Shown in pieces: positions 17,188 through 26,242 of a stretch of 64,000 nucleotides of DNA. Positions within the stretch are counted from its first letter, which is position 1. Each line of letters starts with the position of its first letter. A program made the translations under genes and the position numbers. Where the stretch lies: the NCBI RefSeq assembly GCF_024129865.1, contig NZ_JAMYFE010000014.1, positions 62,001 through 126,000 on the forward strand. The letters are read 5' to 3'. The notes beneath the pieces were generated by a model that was not told where the DNA came from, ran no database searches, and saw only the letters and a list, made by a program, of their open reading frames with translations. This DNA is from Stieleria tagensis (lineage in GTDB: Bacteria > Planctomycetota > Planctomycetia > Pirellulales > Pirellulaceae).

Positions 17188-18774
17188 TTATGACGGTTTT
17201 AGCGAGACCTTCAAGCGGTTGAGTAACTCATATTTTTCTTGCTCGCCGGACGATTCTAGCGTCGTCGTCAACGCGAGCATGAATTCGGCATAGTCGTTGT
17301 GCCAATCGTGCGCGGTGTGGGCCAAATTCAAGCGTGGTTCGGGAGCCCCTTGCGACATTGGTTTGGTTCCCGGATGCAGATCAAACGTTTCGTCAAATTG
17401 AGGCATGAAAATGCGTTCGGAATCCAAGCCGCGTTCTTGCAGCAAATCACGCAACGTGGCTCGCGCATCATTTTCGCCATGGTTCAAGAACAACGCGCCG
17501 GTGATCGGCCGACGTTCTTCGATCCATTTCAGCAGTTCAGGTTGATCGGCATGCGCCGAGTAGTTGCCGAGTCGACGGATTTGCGCGCGGACTTTGTATT
17601 CGGCGCCGTGAATTCGAACCTGTTCGGCACCGCTGGTGATGATGTGTCCAAGGGTTCCAGGCGATTGATAGCCGACAAACAGCACCGTGCACTCGGGGCG
17701 GTAGATGTTGTTCTTCAAGTGGTGTTTGATCCGGCCTGCATTGCACATGCCGCTGGCTGAGATGATGACCGCGCCACTTTTGATATTGTTGATGGCCTTG
17801 CTTTCGTCCAACGATTGCACCAGATGGAATCGTTCGTGGCGAAACAGTTTGGCCTCGTCGACTTCGATATCTTCGAGTTCGCTGGCGTGTTTGATAAACA
17901 CCTCGGTGGCTCGGCGTGCCATTGGCGAATCCAGGTACACGTCACAATCGGGGATCTCGTTGTGGGCCAACAGGTAGCCGATGTCGTGTAGCAATTCTTG
18001 ACTGCGTTCAACGGCAAACGAGGGGATCACAACGTTTCCGCCGCGCTTCAAACCGCGGGTCAATTCGTCACGCATGGCTTCGCGACGTTTTTCCAACGTG
18101 TAATCTTCGCGATCACGATTGCCGTAGGTCGATTCGCACACGATATAATCGAATCCTTCGGGCGCATCGGGTTCTGGATGGAACACTTTTTCTTCGGGGC
18201 CGATATCGCCAGAGAACAACAACGACAATTCTTGCTCGTCGCCTGGCATTTGCAGCTTCAATTCGACCGACGCCGAACCCAACAAATGACCGGCGTTCCA
18301 AAGCCGAGCGCGAACGCCTTGGTGTGGCGTGAACCACTGTTCGTAGGGCTGTTGTTCCAACAACTTCAACGTCGCGTCAGCATCGGGGATCGTGTAGATC
18401 GGCTCGACAGAGGGCAGCCCGCGACGGCGTAGATTCTTGTTGTGACGTTTGACGCCGGATTCTTGAATGTAGGCTGAATCGGCGAGCATGAATTTCAGCA
18501 GGTCACAAGTCGCTTCGGTTGCGAAGATTGTGCCCGTGAAACCCTGTTTGACCAGTTTCGGCAGCAGCCCCGAGTGGTCGATGTGGGCGTGAGTGAGAAT
18601 CAGAAAGTCGATCGATTGGGGATCAAACGGAAACGGTTGGTAATTCAATTCCTGGGTCGTCTTGCTTCCTTGAAAGAGTCCACAATCGATCAAGAAGCGG
18701 AATTTCCCGGTGTCCAACAACGAACACGAGCCGGTCACGGTACCGGCGGCCCCACAAAAAGTCAGTTTCGTCAT
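17188..18774 (-). CDS. Beta-CASP metallo-beta-lactamase-fold RNA-processing hydrolase
   Basis: A 528-residue protein of the CPSF73-like group, zinc-dependent nucleases or exonucleases acting on RNA. The metal-binding motif THAHIDHSG (H62, H64, D66, H67) follows GTVTGSCSLL. Further motifs are LLFSGDIGPEEKVFH, VCESTYGNRDRE, VIPSFAVERSQELL, ISASGMCNAGRIKHH, and the C-terminal LGNYSAHADQPELLKW and LNHGENDA of the RNA-specificity region. Length is near the usual 460-540. It is probably cytoplasmic, with no signal peptide. It is transcribed after panB and pepF on the minus strand, 110 bp from pepF. Confidence 0.93.
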   Translation of the reverse strand: MTKLTFCGAAGTVTGSCSLLDTGKFRFLIDCGLFQGSKTTQELNYQPFPFDPQSIDFLILTHAHIDHSGLLPKLVKQGFTGTIFATEATCDLLKFMLADSAYIQESGVKRHNKNLRRRGLPSVEPIYTIPDADATLKLLEQQPYEQWFTPHQGVRARLWNAGHLLGSASVELKLQMPGDEQELSLLFSGDIGPEEKVFHPEPDAPEGFDYIVCESTYGNRDREDYTLEKRREAMRDELTRGLKRGGNVVIPSFAVERSQELLHDIGYLLAHNEIPDCDVYLDSPMARRATEVFIKHASELEDIEVDEAKLFRHERFHLVQSLDESKAINNIKSGAVIISASGMCNAGRIKHHLKNNIYRPECTVLFVGYQSPGTLGHIITSGAEQVRIHGAEYKVRAQIRRLGNYSAHADQPELLKWIEERRPITGALFLNHGENDARATLRDLLQERGLDSERIFMPQFDETFDLHPGTKPMSQGAPEPRLNLAHTAHDWHNDYAEFMLALTTTLESSGEQEKYELLNRLKVSLKPS

Positions 18775-18884
18775 CGATCGTTGTCACTCGAGTGGTAGAA
18801 AGAGAGCAGAGGCGACGCCGCATCAACATATCGCGCCGCTGCTGCCCAACATACCACCAGACGCAATCCCGATGTCTGTCCAGG

Positions 18885-20705
18885 CTACAGCAGTTGGTCC
18901 AGTTCTTCGGTCAACGTTTTGAATCGCTGCAACGTGGTTTTGACCGGTTCCGGGCTGGCCATATCGACGCCTGCGTCACGCAGCAAATCCAATGGGTCTT
19001 TGCTGCAACCGCCGGACAGGAATTTCAGATAGTCATCCAGTTCCGCTTGACCGCCTTCGAGCACACGTCGCGACAGCGCGACCGCGGCGCTCAACCCGGT
19101 GGCGTACTTGTAGACATAGAACGCGCGGTAGAAGTGGGGGATACGAAAACACTCCAATTCCAATTCTTCATCGACGACAAAATCGGGTCCGAAGTATGCG
19201 TCTAGCAATTCCCGATAAGCGCCGCGTAGTGAAGCCACCGTCAGCGGTTGGCCGGATTCAGCCATTTCATGGGTCTTCTTTTCGAATTCGGCAAACATCG
19301 TTTGCCGGACCACTGTGGCGCGAATGCTGTCGAGTTCGTTGTTGATTAAATAGGCTCGCTCGGCATCGTCACTGGCGTTTTTTAGCAAGTGTTCGGTCAG
19401 CAATTGCTCGTTGAACGTGCTGGCGACTTCGGCGACAAAAATCGTGTAGTCGTAATATTGATAGGGTTGATTTTTGGCGCTGTACCAGCTGTGCATCGAA
19501 TGCCCGGCTTCGTGGGTCAGTGTGAACACATCGTTGAGCACATCGGTTTTAAAGTTCATCAAGATGTAGGGATCACCGTCGAACGATCCACAGCTGAACG
19601 CGCCACTTTGTTTCCCGCGGTTGGGGTAGCGATCCGCCCAACGATTGCGCAGACCGTCGGTCAGCGTCTGGGTGTACTCGCTGCCGAGTGGGGCGAGTGA
19701 TTCGATCACGACCTGACAAGCCTCGTCCCAAGTGTGTTCCTTTTTCATATCGCTTAGGATCGGAACGTAGGTGTCGTAATGATGGATGTCCGGCAAATTC
19801 ATTTTGCGGCGGCGAACATCCAGATACTGATGGACCGTGGGGAGCGAATCGCGGACCGCAGTGATCAGGTTTTCATAGACATCGACTGGCACGTTGTCGG
19901 GGAACAGAGCGGATTCGAGCGAGCTTTCGTGATTTCGTGCGCGTGCGTAATAGACATCGCGATGAACGCTGCCACCGAGTGTCGCGGCGAGTGTGTTTTC
20001 GTGTTCGCCAAAAGCTTTGTAGTATTGTTTAAATGCGGCTTGTCGGATGCTGCGATCGGGACTGTTCAAAAATTGGATGAACGTCGCATGTGACAATTCC
20101 TTCTCATTGCCGTCTTTGTCGGTCAGCGACCCGAACCGCAAATCCACGTCGTTCAATTGGCGGAACGCATTGCCGGCGGCAGAGGACATCTCGCCCTGCA
20201 TCGCCAACAAACGCTCTTCGCGATCACTCAGGGTGTGCGGGCGTTGTCGCAGCACGCGGTCGAGTTGCAATCGGAACGGTTCCAGCAGCGGATCGGCTGC
20301 CAATTGGTCCATCCGTTCGGGATCGATCGCCAACAATTCAGGCTGCACGAAACTGGCGGCTTGATTGGCGCGGACGGCCAGATTTTGGAACCGAGCCTTC
20401 ATCGCCTGGTAGTCGCTGTCGCCTTGATCTTCGGTCGTTTTGAGGAACGAATAAATCGCCACCCGTTCGGCTTTGCGAGAAAAATCGGACTCAAACTGCA
20501 GCGCTTCCAGCAACGTTTCGGCAGATTCACCTAGCCGGCCACGAAAGCTTTCGTAGGTGTCGATTTGGGACTCCAGTTCGGCGTAGGCTGTTTCCCATTC
20601 GGCGTCACTAGGGAACAAGCTGGCCAAATTCCAGCAGTCTGCTTGGGGAACATCCTTGCGATCGGGAAGCGACTGAGTCGGAACCGGAGACTTTGTGGTG
20701 GACAT
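18885..20705 (-). CDS. pepF: Oligoendopeptidase F (M3 zinc peptidase)
   Basis: This cytoplasmic metallopeptidase cleaves short peptides. The M3 zinc motif is visible as LTHEAGHSMHSW, preceded by YILMNFKTDVLNDVFTLTH; the downstream region LRGAYRELLDAYFGPDF and FYVYKYATGLSAAVAL is typical of the PepF/M3B group. ATG 20705 gives about 606 residues, the usual length. The longer open frame to 20858 would overlap the end of panB and has no support. With this start the gene lies 43 bp after panB on the same strand. Confidence 0.93.
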   Translation of the reverse strand: MSTTKSPVPTQSLPDRKDVPQADCWNLASLFPSDAEWETAYAELESQIDTYESFRGRLGESAETLLEALQFESDFSRKAERVAIYSFLKTTEDQGDSDYQAMKARFQNLAVRANQAASFVQPELLAIDPERMDQLAADPLLEPFRLQLDRVLRQRPHTLSDREERLLAMQGEMSSAAGNAFRQLNDVDLRFGSLTDKDGNEKELSHATFIQFLNSPDRSIRQAAFKQYYKAFGEHENTLAATLGGSVHRDVYYARARNHESSLESALFPDNVPVDVYENLITAVRDSLPTVHQYLDVRRRKMNLPDIHHYDTYVPILSDMKKEHTWDEACQVVIESLAPLGSEYTQTLTDGLRNRWADRYPNRGKQSGAFSCGSFDGDPYILMNFKTDVLNDVFTLTHEAGHSMHSWYSAKNQPYQYYDYTIFVAEVASTFNEQLLTEHLLKNASDDAERAYLINNELDSIRATVVRQTMFAEFEKKTHEMAESGQPLTVASLRGAYRELLDAYFGPDFVVDEELELECFRIPHFYRAFYVYKYATGLSAAVALSRRVLEGGQAELDDYLKFLSGGCSKDPLDLLRDAGVDMASPEPVKTTLQRFKTLTEELDQLL

Positions 20706-20748
20706 GAATGTGGCGATGGCTAACGTGAAAGGAGAGTGTACTGGCAGA

Positions 20749-21555
20749 CTATTGGAACGTTTCGTCGGCACCGGGAAAGCTACCGTCATCGACAGCTTTT
20801 TGAAAGGACTCGGCGGCCGACCGAATCGTTTCCCCGACCGAGGCAAACGTGCGAACAAACTTGGGGGTGTAGCCGGACGTCAAACCGATTAAATCGTGTG
20901 TGACCAAGACCTGGCCGGTCGTCACGCGTCCGGCGCCGATCCCGATGGTGGGAACAGTGACAGCATCATCAATGGCCTGGGCGACAGATTCGGGGACACA
21001 TTCGATCAGCACAGCAAACGCACCGGACTGTTCGGCCGCAACCGCATCGGCCACCAACGCCGCTTCGTCGCGCTGGACCCGATAGCCGCCGTCGACAAAC
21101 ACGTTTTGAGGTCGCAGTCCGACATGCGCCATCACGGGGATCCCGGCCGTCACCAAGGCGGCGATACGAGAAGCTTGTTCGGCGCCGCCTTCGAGTTTAA
21201 CGGCATGGCAGCGGGTTTCTTTAAGCACCCGAGCACCGCAGCGAATGCTGTGTTCGATTCCCAGTTGCCCGTCGGGAAAGGGTAGATCGACCACGACCAA
21301 CGATCGATTGGCTGCCCGGCCCACCATTTCGGCGTGGTACAGCATTTGGTCCATCGTGACCGGCAATGTGGTTTCGTGGCCACCCACGACCATGGCCAGT
21401 GAATCACCCACCAGCAACACATCTATCCCGGCTTCGTCCAGCAATTTTGCCGTCGGGAAATCGTAGGCCGTCAGCATCGTTATTTTTCCGCCACTGTCAC
21501 GTCGCTTTTGCAGCGTACGCGTGGTGATTCGGGCGGGGGAATTGGGGTCAGCCAT
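20749..21555 (-). CDS. panB: 3-methyl-2-oxobutanoate hydroxymethyltransferase
   Basis: PanB adds a hydroxymethyl group from methylene-tetrahydrofolate to alpha-ketoisovalerate, the first committed step of pantothenate and CoA synthesis. ATG 21555 is preferred: AGGAA lies a few bases upstream and it gives 268 residues, close to the family norm, while the frame extends 41 low-complexity residues further. Motifs include ITMLTAYDFPTAKLLDEAG, VGDSLAMVVGGHETTLPVT, AVKLEGG, VMAHVGLRPQ and TIGIGAGRVTTGQVLVTHD. It heads the minus-strand group panB-pepF-beta-CASP-DHS. A PanE-like reductase for the next step lies at 37279, in a separate locus. Confidence 0.95.
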   Translation of the reverse strand: MADPNSPARITTRTLQKRRDSGGKITMLTAYDFPTAKLLDEAGIDVLLVGDSLAMVVGGHETTLPVTMDQMLYHAEMVGRAANRSLVVVDLPFPDGQLGIEHSIRCGARVLKETRCHAVKLEGGAEQASRIAALVTAGIPVMAHVGLRPQNVFVDGGYRVQRDEAALVADAVAAEQSGAFAVLIECVPESVAQAIDDAVTVPTIGIGAGRVTTGQVLVTHDLIGLTSGYTPKFVRTFASVGETIRSAAESFQKAVDDGSFPGADETFQ

Positions 21556-21857
21556 TTCGATTCCTGGCGGTTCCGATTGCTGTGTGGGGGGAGAATCGCA
21601 AACCGGAAGCCTAACAGACCCAGAAAAATTGGAACACCGATCACCCGTGGCGTGATGTTGCTGGGGCGCGCGATTCATCTGTTGGTGTGGAGGATTTAGG
21701 GGTGGGGGGAGAGTCTGAACCGTGGCCGGTCCAGCTACGGGGATTGGGATTGGGTGTGTGTGCGATGCTCACAGCACGGTGAGAGAATTGACGTTAAACT
21801 GTGCGACGGCATGAATGTGCTGCGTTGGATTCAATACTGAAATTGAGTGGATTGATC

Positions 21858-22730
21858 ATGAACCGTTTTCAAAGGCCTGTTTTCGTTTCGCTGGGGCTGA
21901 TTTGTCTGGGGGTTCTGTTGACCGCCGGCGAGGTGGCTGGGGATCCACCAGGATTTGGCGCAGCGGCCGGTGGGCAAACGGCGGTGCCGTCCAACGAGGT
22001 CACCAATTTCACCGGCAAACTCAAGGGGTTTCAGCGTGGCCTGGTGATCGTTGAAAAAGACGACGGCACCGAAGCGATGGTGATGCCACCCGACCAAATC
22101 TCTTCGTTTCAATTCGTTGCCAAAGCTTCACCGGCATTTTTACAGCGTGGCATGCTGGTTCGTCTGACGGGCAATTTTGGGCCCGGTGGCGTGCCCTTGG
22201 AACCGATCGCCAAGATCACGTTGTTCCAGCAGGTGGATCTGCGATCGATCAAAGGTCGGGCCAAGGATCAATTCACTCCGGGAATCCACGGAGATCCTAA
22301 GCCGGGCAATCCCAACCAGCCGATGACGGGCAAGTTGACCATCGTCGGAAGTCTGATCGGCGTGACACCCAATGGTATCCTGGCATTGCAAGCCGGAAGA
22401 ATGCCCATTCAAGTCCCGGTCAACGCGGATACCGAATTGGAAGTCCGCTACAACAATTTGTCGCTGGCAAAGGAAGGCGACAAAGTCACGGTGGCTGGTT
22501 TTTATCAAGCACCCAATGAAAACCAGGTCAAAGCCGAGCGGATCACGGTCACCACCGATCGTGTCTACGGCGAAGTTCAACCGGGCGAACAGAAAAACAG
22601 CCGACGCAAGCGTGGCGAGAAAAAGACGGAACCGGTCGACGAAGCCAAACCGGACAACACAGCCGGCAGCGGCAAACCAGGCGCCGATCCAGACCAAGCG
22701 GCGGAGGCCGACGACGAAGCGGGTTTATGA
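21858..22730 (+). CDS. Exported protein encoded upstream of and overlapping fhcA
   Basis: ATG 21858 gives 290 residues beginning with a clear signal peptide (RPVFVSLGLICLGVLLTAGE, probable cleavage after EVAG). Two similar beta-rich halves follow, each starting with TGKL (GKLKGFQRGLVIVEKDDG and GKLTIVGSLIGVTPNGILAL) and resembling OB-like barrels. The tail is Lys/Glu/Asp-rich and probably disordered. No enzyme motif is seen. The last four bases overlap the fhcA start (ATGA), so expression is coupled to the C1 genes. Whether it acts in the same pathway is unknown. Confidence 0.72.
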   Translation: MNRFQRPVFVSLGLICLGVLLTAGEVAGDPPGFGAAAGGQTAVPSNEVTNFTGKLKGFQRGLVIVEKDDGTEAMVMPPDQISSFQFVAKASPAFLQRGMLVRLTGNFGPGGVPLEPIAKITLFQQVDLRSIKGRAKDQFTPGIHGDPKPGNPNQPMTGKLTIVGSLIGVTPNGILALQAGRMPIQVPVNADTELEVRYNNLSLAKEGDKVTVAGFYQAPNENQVKAERITVTTDRVYGEVQPGEQKNSRRKRGEKKTEPVDEAKPDNTAGSGKPGADPDQAAEADDEAGL

Positions 22731-24463
22731 AAACACTGATTCATGGAGGGCGTGTGATCGATCCGGCCAGCGGTGTTGATCGGACGGAAGACGTTTGGAT
22801 CGCGGGCGATTCGATCATCGACGGCAATGCATTGCACCGCGATCAAGCCGACGTGTTGATTGATGCCACATCGTCAGTCGTGATGGCCGGTGGGATCGAT
22901 ATTCACACACACATCGGCGGTGGCAAATTGGCAATCGCGCGGATGTTGATGGCCGACACCATCGACGACTCCGCTCGAGCCACCGCGACACTGGCGGCTG
23001 AGTCGCCATTTTTGCCTTCGGCCGCCGTTGCCGCGCAGCGGTATTTGGAAATGGGATACACCGTCGCGTTTGAACCCGCGGTGATTCCCTGCAACGCCCG
23101 CGCCGCCCATGCCGAAATGGCTGACATGCCTGGACTGGCTACCGGCGGATTTTGTTTGCTGGGCAATGACGAGCTATTGCTGCAATTGATCGCTCGTCAA
23201 AGCCCGCAGCGGTTGATCAATGATTATGTCGCCTGGATGGTCCGAGCCACCCAGTGCATTGCGGTCAAAGTCGTTAACCCGGGTGGTATTTCGGCCTTCA
23301 AGTTCGCCGATCGACCGCTGGATGTGGACACGCCGCACCCGAAATATGGTGTGACACCGGCAGACATCATTCGTGTACTGGCACGGGCCGTACAAGAGAT
23401 CGGTTTGGTGCATCCGCTGCACATCCACTGCAGCAATCTGGGCGTGCCCGGCAACATTCGATCGACGATCGCGACCATCGAGGCTGCCGCCGGGTACCCG
23501 ATTCATCTGACTCATGCCCAGTTTCATTGTTACGGCGACAACAGTCGGCATGGCATGTCTTCGGCCGCCAGCGAATTGGTTGCGGCACTTGTCAAACACC
23601 CCAATGTGACGATCGATGTTGGGCAAGTGATGTTCGGGCAAACGGTCACGATCAGTGCCGATTCGGCGCATCAGTTTGCCAATCGAAAACACGCCTCACC
23701 GCGAAAAACAGCGATCGTCGACATCGAGTGCGAAGCCGGTTGTGGCGTCGTACCGTTTCGTTATCGTCGTCGCCAGTTTGTGCATGCGTTGCAGTGGGCG
23801 ATTGGATTGGAATTGTTTTTGATGATTGACGACCCCAGTCGCGTTTTTCTGACCACCGATCATCCCAATGGTGCACCGTTCACCGCCTATCCGCATCTGC
23901 TGCGTCTATTGGGTGATCGCTCGTTTCGTGAAACCGCCCTGGCGGAGATCCATCCGGATGCCGTCGCCGCCAGTTCACTGGGTGGGATCGATCGCGAGTA
24001 CACGCTTGCCGAAATTGCGACGATGACGCGCAGCGCGCCGGCGGCCATCATGGGTCTGGGAAATCGCGGCAGGTTGGACCCGGGGGCGCTGGCCGATGTG
24101 GTCGTGTATGGCGATGTTGCTGCCTGCGCCGGGATGAACTTGGAGCAAATGTTTCGTTCCCCCAGCCATGTTTTCGCCCGCGGTCAACATTTGATTCGCA
24201 ATGGCACACGTCAGAGTGCGCCGATCGATCTGTCGAACGCCGATCCGTTGCCGCACCAAACTTTGACCGCCGATGTGTCATTCGATCCCGACTCGGTCGG
24301 CGAATTTCGCGAATGGTACAAGCAGCGATCGAGTTTTGATTTTCATCGGCTTTGGATCAGTGATGACGAAATGGAATCAGTTTTGCGTAGTCGACCTGAC
24401 CGTCAGCCGATTGGGCACAGTGGTTTGAAATCAATCGTTGGCCAGGGGGAAACCAATGAGTGA
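22727..24463 (+). CDS. fhcA: Formyltransferase/hydrolase complex subunit A (formylmethanofuran dehydrogenase subunit A-like)
   Basis: FhcA is the amidohydrolase subunit of the complex that transfers the formyl group of formyl-H4MPT to a methanofuran analogue and hydrolyses it to formate. It is homologous to archaeal FmdA/FwdA. The 578-residue sequence shows VMAGGIDIHTHIGGGKLAIARM (metal ligands H60 and H62), AVKVVNPGG with the candidate carboxylated lysine, HPLHIHCSNLG, HLTHAQFH, and FLTTDHPNGAPFTAYPHL. It starts inside the end of the exported-protein gene and overlaps fhcD by 8 bases. In methylotrophs it works with FhcB, FhcC and FhcD. Confidence 0.95.
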   Translation: MKTLIHGGRVIDPASGVDRTEDVWIAGDSIIDGNALHRDQADVLIDATSSVVMAGGIDIHTHIGGGKLAIARMLMADTIDDSARATATLAAESPFLPSAAVAAQRYLEMGYTVAFEPAVIPCNARAAHAEMADMPGLATGGFCLLGNDELLLQLIARQSPQRLINDYVAWMVRATQCIAVKVVNPGGISAFKFADRPLDVDTPHPKYGVTPADIIRVLARAVQEIGLVHPLHIHCSNLGVPGNIRSTIATIEAAAGYPIHLTHAQFHCYGDNSRHGMSSAASELVAALVKHPNVTIDVGQVMFGQTVTISADSAHQFANRKHASPRKTAIVDIECEAGCGVVPFRYRRRQFVHALQWAIGLELFLMIDDPSRVFLTTDHPNGAPFTAYPHLLRLLGDRSFRETALAEIHPDAVAASSLGGIDREYTLAEIATMTRSAPAAIMGLGNRGRLDPGALADVVVYGDVAACAGMNLEQMFRSPSHVFARGQHLIRNGTRQSAPIDLSNADPLPHQTLTADVSFDPDSVGEFREWYKQRSSFDFHRLWISDDEMESVLRSRPDRQPIGHSGLKSIVGQGETNE

Positions 24464-25412
24464 CTTGAACCCGTCGGCTGGCCCGTCACCAGGCGAGACA
24501 TTGCTGATCAACGGTGTCCGTATTGAACCAACCTTTGCTGAAGCGTTCGACATGAAAGCGACGCGAATCATCATCACTGCGAACGACGAAATCTGGGCCG
24601 AGCATGCCGCGTCGGCGATGAGTGGTTTTGGGACCAGTGTGATCGATTGCAAATTGGAGATTGACGTTGAAACACCGCTGTGGCCCAAACAGACGCCCGA
24701 TGGACGTCCGGGAATCGCATTGTTAGCGTTTGCGATGTCGGGCGATGAATTGGAAAAACAAATCGTTCGTCGTGCCGGTCAGTGCGTGTTGACCTGTCCC
24801 ACAACGGCCTTGTTTGCCGGGCTGGAAGGCCCTCAGTACGCCGATGAAAAACGAATCGGACTGGGGAAATCACTGCGCTACTTTGGTGATGGGCACCAGA
24901 TCAGCAAGGTGATTGACGGCAAACGGTTTTGGCGGATTCCGGTGATGGATGGTGAATTCATTTGTCAGCATGACGCACCACGAGTGTCAGGGATCGGTGG
25001 CGGAAACTTTTTGTTGATCGCCAAGGATATCGATGCTGCCAGCCGTGCTGCCCGTGCCGCGATGGCTGCGATCGAGCCGATTCCCGGTGTGATCGCTCCG
25101 TTTCCCGGTGGCGTCACACGCAGCGGTTCCAAGATCGGGTCGAAGTATCCGTCGTTGGTGGCATCGACCAACGACGCCTATTGCCCGACGTTGCGGGGCG
25201 TGACGGAATCGAAGTTGCGTGACGGCGAGAATGCGGTGTTGGAAATTGTCTTGGACGGTTTGACTGAGCAATCGATTTGTGCGGCCATGCGAGCCGGGAT
25301 TCAGTCGGCCTGTGATTGTTGCGGAGAACACGGATTGATCGCTGTCAGCGCCGGCAACTATGGCGGCAAACTCGGCCGTCATCATTTTCATTTGCACGAG
25401 ATTCTGGCATGA
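24456..25412 (+). CDS. fhcD: Formylmethanofuran:tetrahydromethanopterin formyltransferase (complex subunit D)
   Basis: FhcD/Ftr moves the formyl group between N5 of H4MPT and methanofuran. ATG 24456 gives 318 residues and has AGGGGG 7-8 bases upstream; it overlaps the fhcA stop. Family motifs include INGVRIEPTFAEAFDMKATR at the start, GRPGIALLAFAMSGDELEKQ, RAGQCVLTCPTTALFAGL, GGGNFLLIAKD, PFPGGVTRSGSKIGSKY and NYGGKLGRHHFHLHEI near the end. Length agrees with Ftr (about 300). Its final codons overlap the fhcC start (ATGA), showing tight translational coupling. Confidence 0.95.
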   Translation: MSDLNPSAGPSPGETLLINGVRIEPTFAEAFDMKATRIIITANDEIWAEHAASAMSGFGTSVIDCKLEIDVETPLWPKQTPDGRPGIALLAFAMSGDELEKQIVRRAGQCVLTCPTTALFAGLEGPQYADEKRIGLGKSLRYFGDGHQISKVIDGKRFWRIPVMDGEFICQHDAPRVSGIGGGNFLLIAKDIDAASRAARAAMAAIEPIPGVIAPFPGGVTRSGSKIGSKYPSLVASTNDAYCPTLRGVTESKLRDGENAVLEIVLDGLTEQSICAAMRAGIQSACDCCGEHGLIAVSAGNYGGKLGRHHFHLHEILA

Positions 25413-26242
25413 CCGCTTGGCATTTTGTTCGTCGCAGCGGCCCCCAGCGATCGATTGATGCAACTGCGATTCGTCGACGTGACTTGGCAAAGATGACGTT
25501 GGGGGAAATCGAATCGCTACCAATGGTCGCAGACGGAAACGCCGTTGCGCTAGGGGAACTGTTTTCTGTCGTGGCGGATCTAGATGCTTCCGATCAGGTT
25601 GTGATCGAAGGCGATTTGAAAAATGTGCATGGAATCGCAGCGGGCCATGACCAAGGTGAATTCTTGGTGCGAGGAAGTGCCGGCAACGGTTTGGGGTCTG
25701 GCATGACCGGCGGCAGTGTGTTGGTCGAGGGAGACGTCGGCAATTTTTTGGCGGAACCGATCGGAGCCCACAAGATCGGCATGTCCGGCGGCAGCATTTC
25801 GGTGACCGGCAACGCGGGTGATTACGCCGGTCATCGGATGCGCCGGGGCACCATTGTGATCGGCGGATCTGTCGGCGCAATGCTGGCTGCGTCGATGGTG
25901 GCCGGAACGATTTTTGTCGCGGGGCCGGTCGGCGAGAACGTGGGTGTGGGGATGAAGCGGGGGAGTTTACTGTTGGCAAATGCAGACGAGTTTGTTGCTC
26001 AGGCCGACGCCGATTCGCTCGGAGCGTGTAGACGGTTTTCGACACCGCAGCGATTTGAGCCGTCGTTCTTGGCACTCTACCAGGACCCACGGGTACTGAA
26101 CGTGATCGGGCAGATGCAGCGATTGCCACTGTTTCGAACACGAGCCGACCGCAGCGTCGGTGGCCAGGCCGAAATTCTATTCACCGTGTCAGCCGCGACC
26201 GCGTGCGGAATCGGCTACGAGGAATCCACCGCAACGCCGTAG
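25409..26242 (+). CDS. fhcC: Formyltransferase/hydrolase complex subunit C; 3' end formed by a palindromic repeat
   Basis: FhcC is the structural subunit homologous to formylmethanofuran dehydrogenase C and to the glutamate synthase C-terminal beta-helix. ATG 25409 (overlapping the fhcD stop) gives 277 residues. The repeated glycine pattern of the beta-helix is clear: GRGSAGNGLGSGMTGGSVL in part, MSGGSISVTGNAGDYAGHRM, MRRGTIVIGGSVGAMLAASM and GPVGENVGVGMKRGSLLL. The last nine codons (YEESTATP and the TAG) are encoded by the first unit of the 88-bp array, so the C-terminus has been altered by repeat insertion. No fhcB follows. Confidence 0.93.
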   Translation: MTAWHFVRRSGPQRSIDATAIRRRDLAKMTLGEIESLPMVADGNAVALGELFSVVADLDASDQVVIEGDLKNVHGIAAGHDQGEFLVRGSAGNGLGSGMTGGSVLVEGDVGNFLAEPIGAHKIGMSGGSISVTGNAGDYAGHRMRRGTIVIGGSVGAMLAASMVAGTIFVAGPVGENVGVGMKRGSLLLANADEFVAQADADSLGACRRFSTPQRFEPSFLALYQDPRVLNVIGQMQRLPLFRTRADRSVGGQAEILFTVSAATACGIGYEESTATP

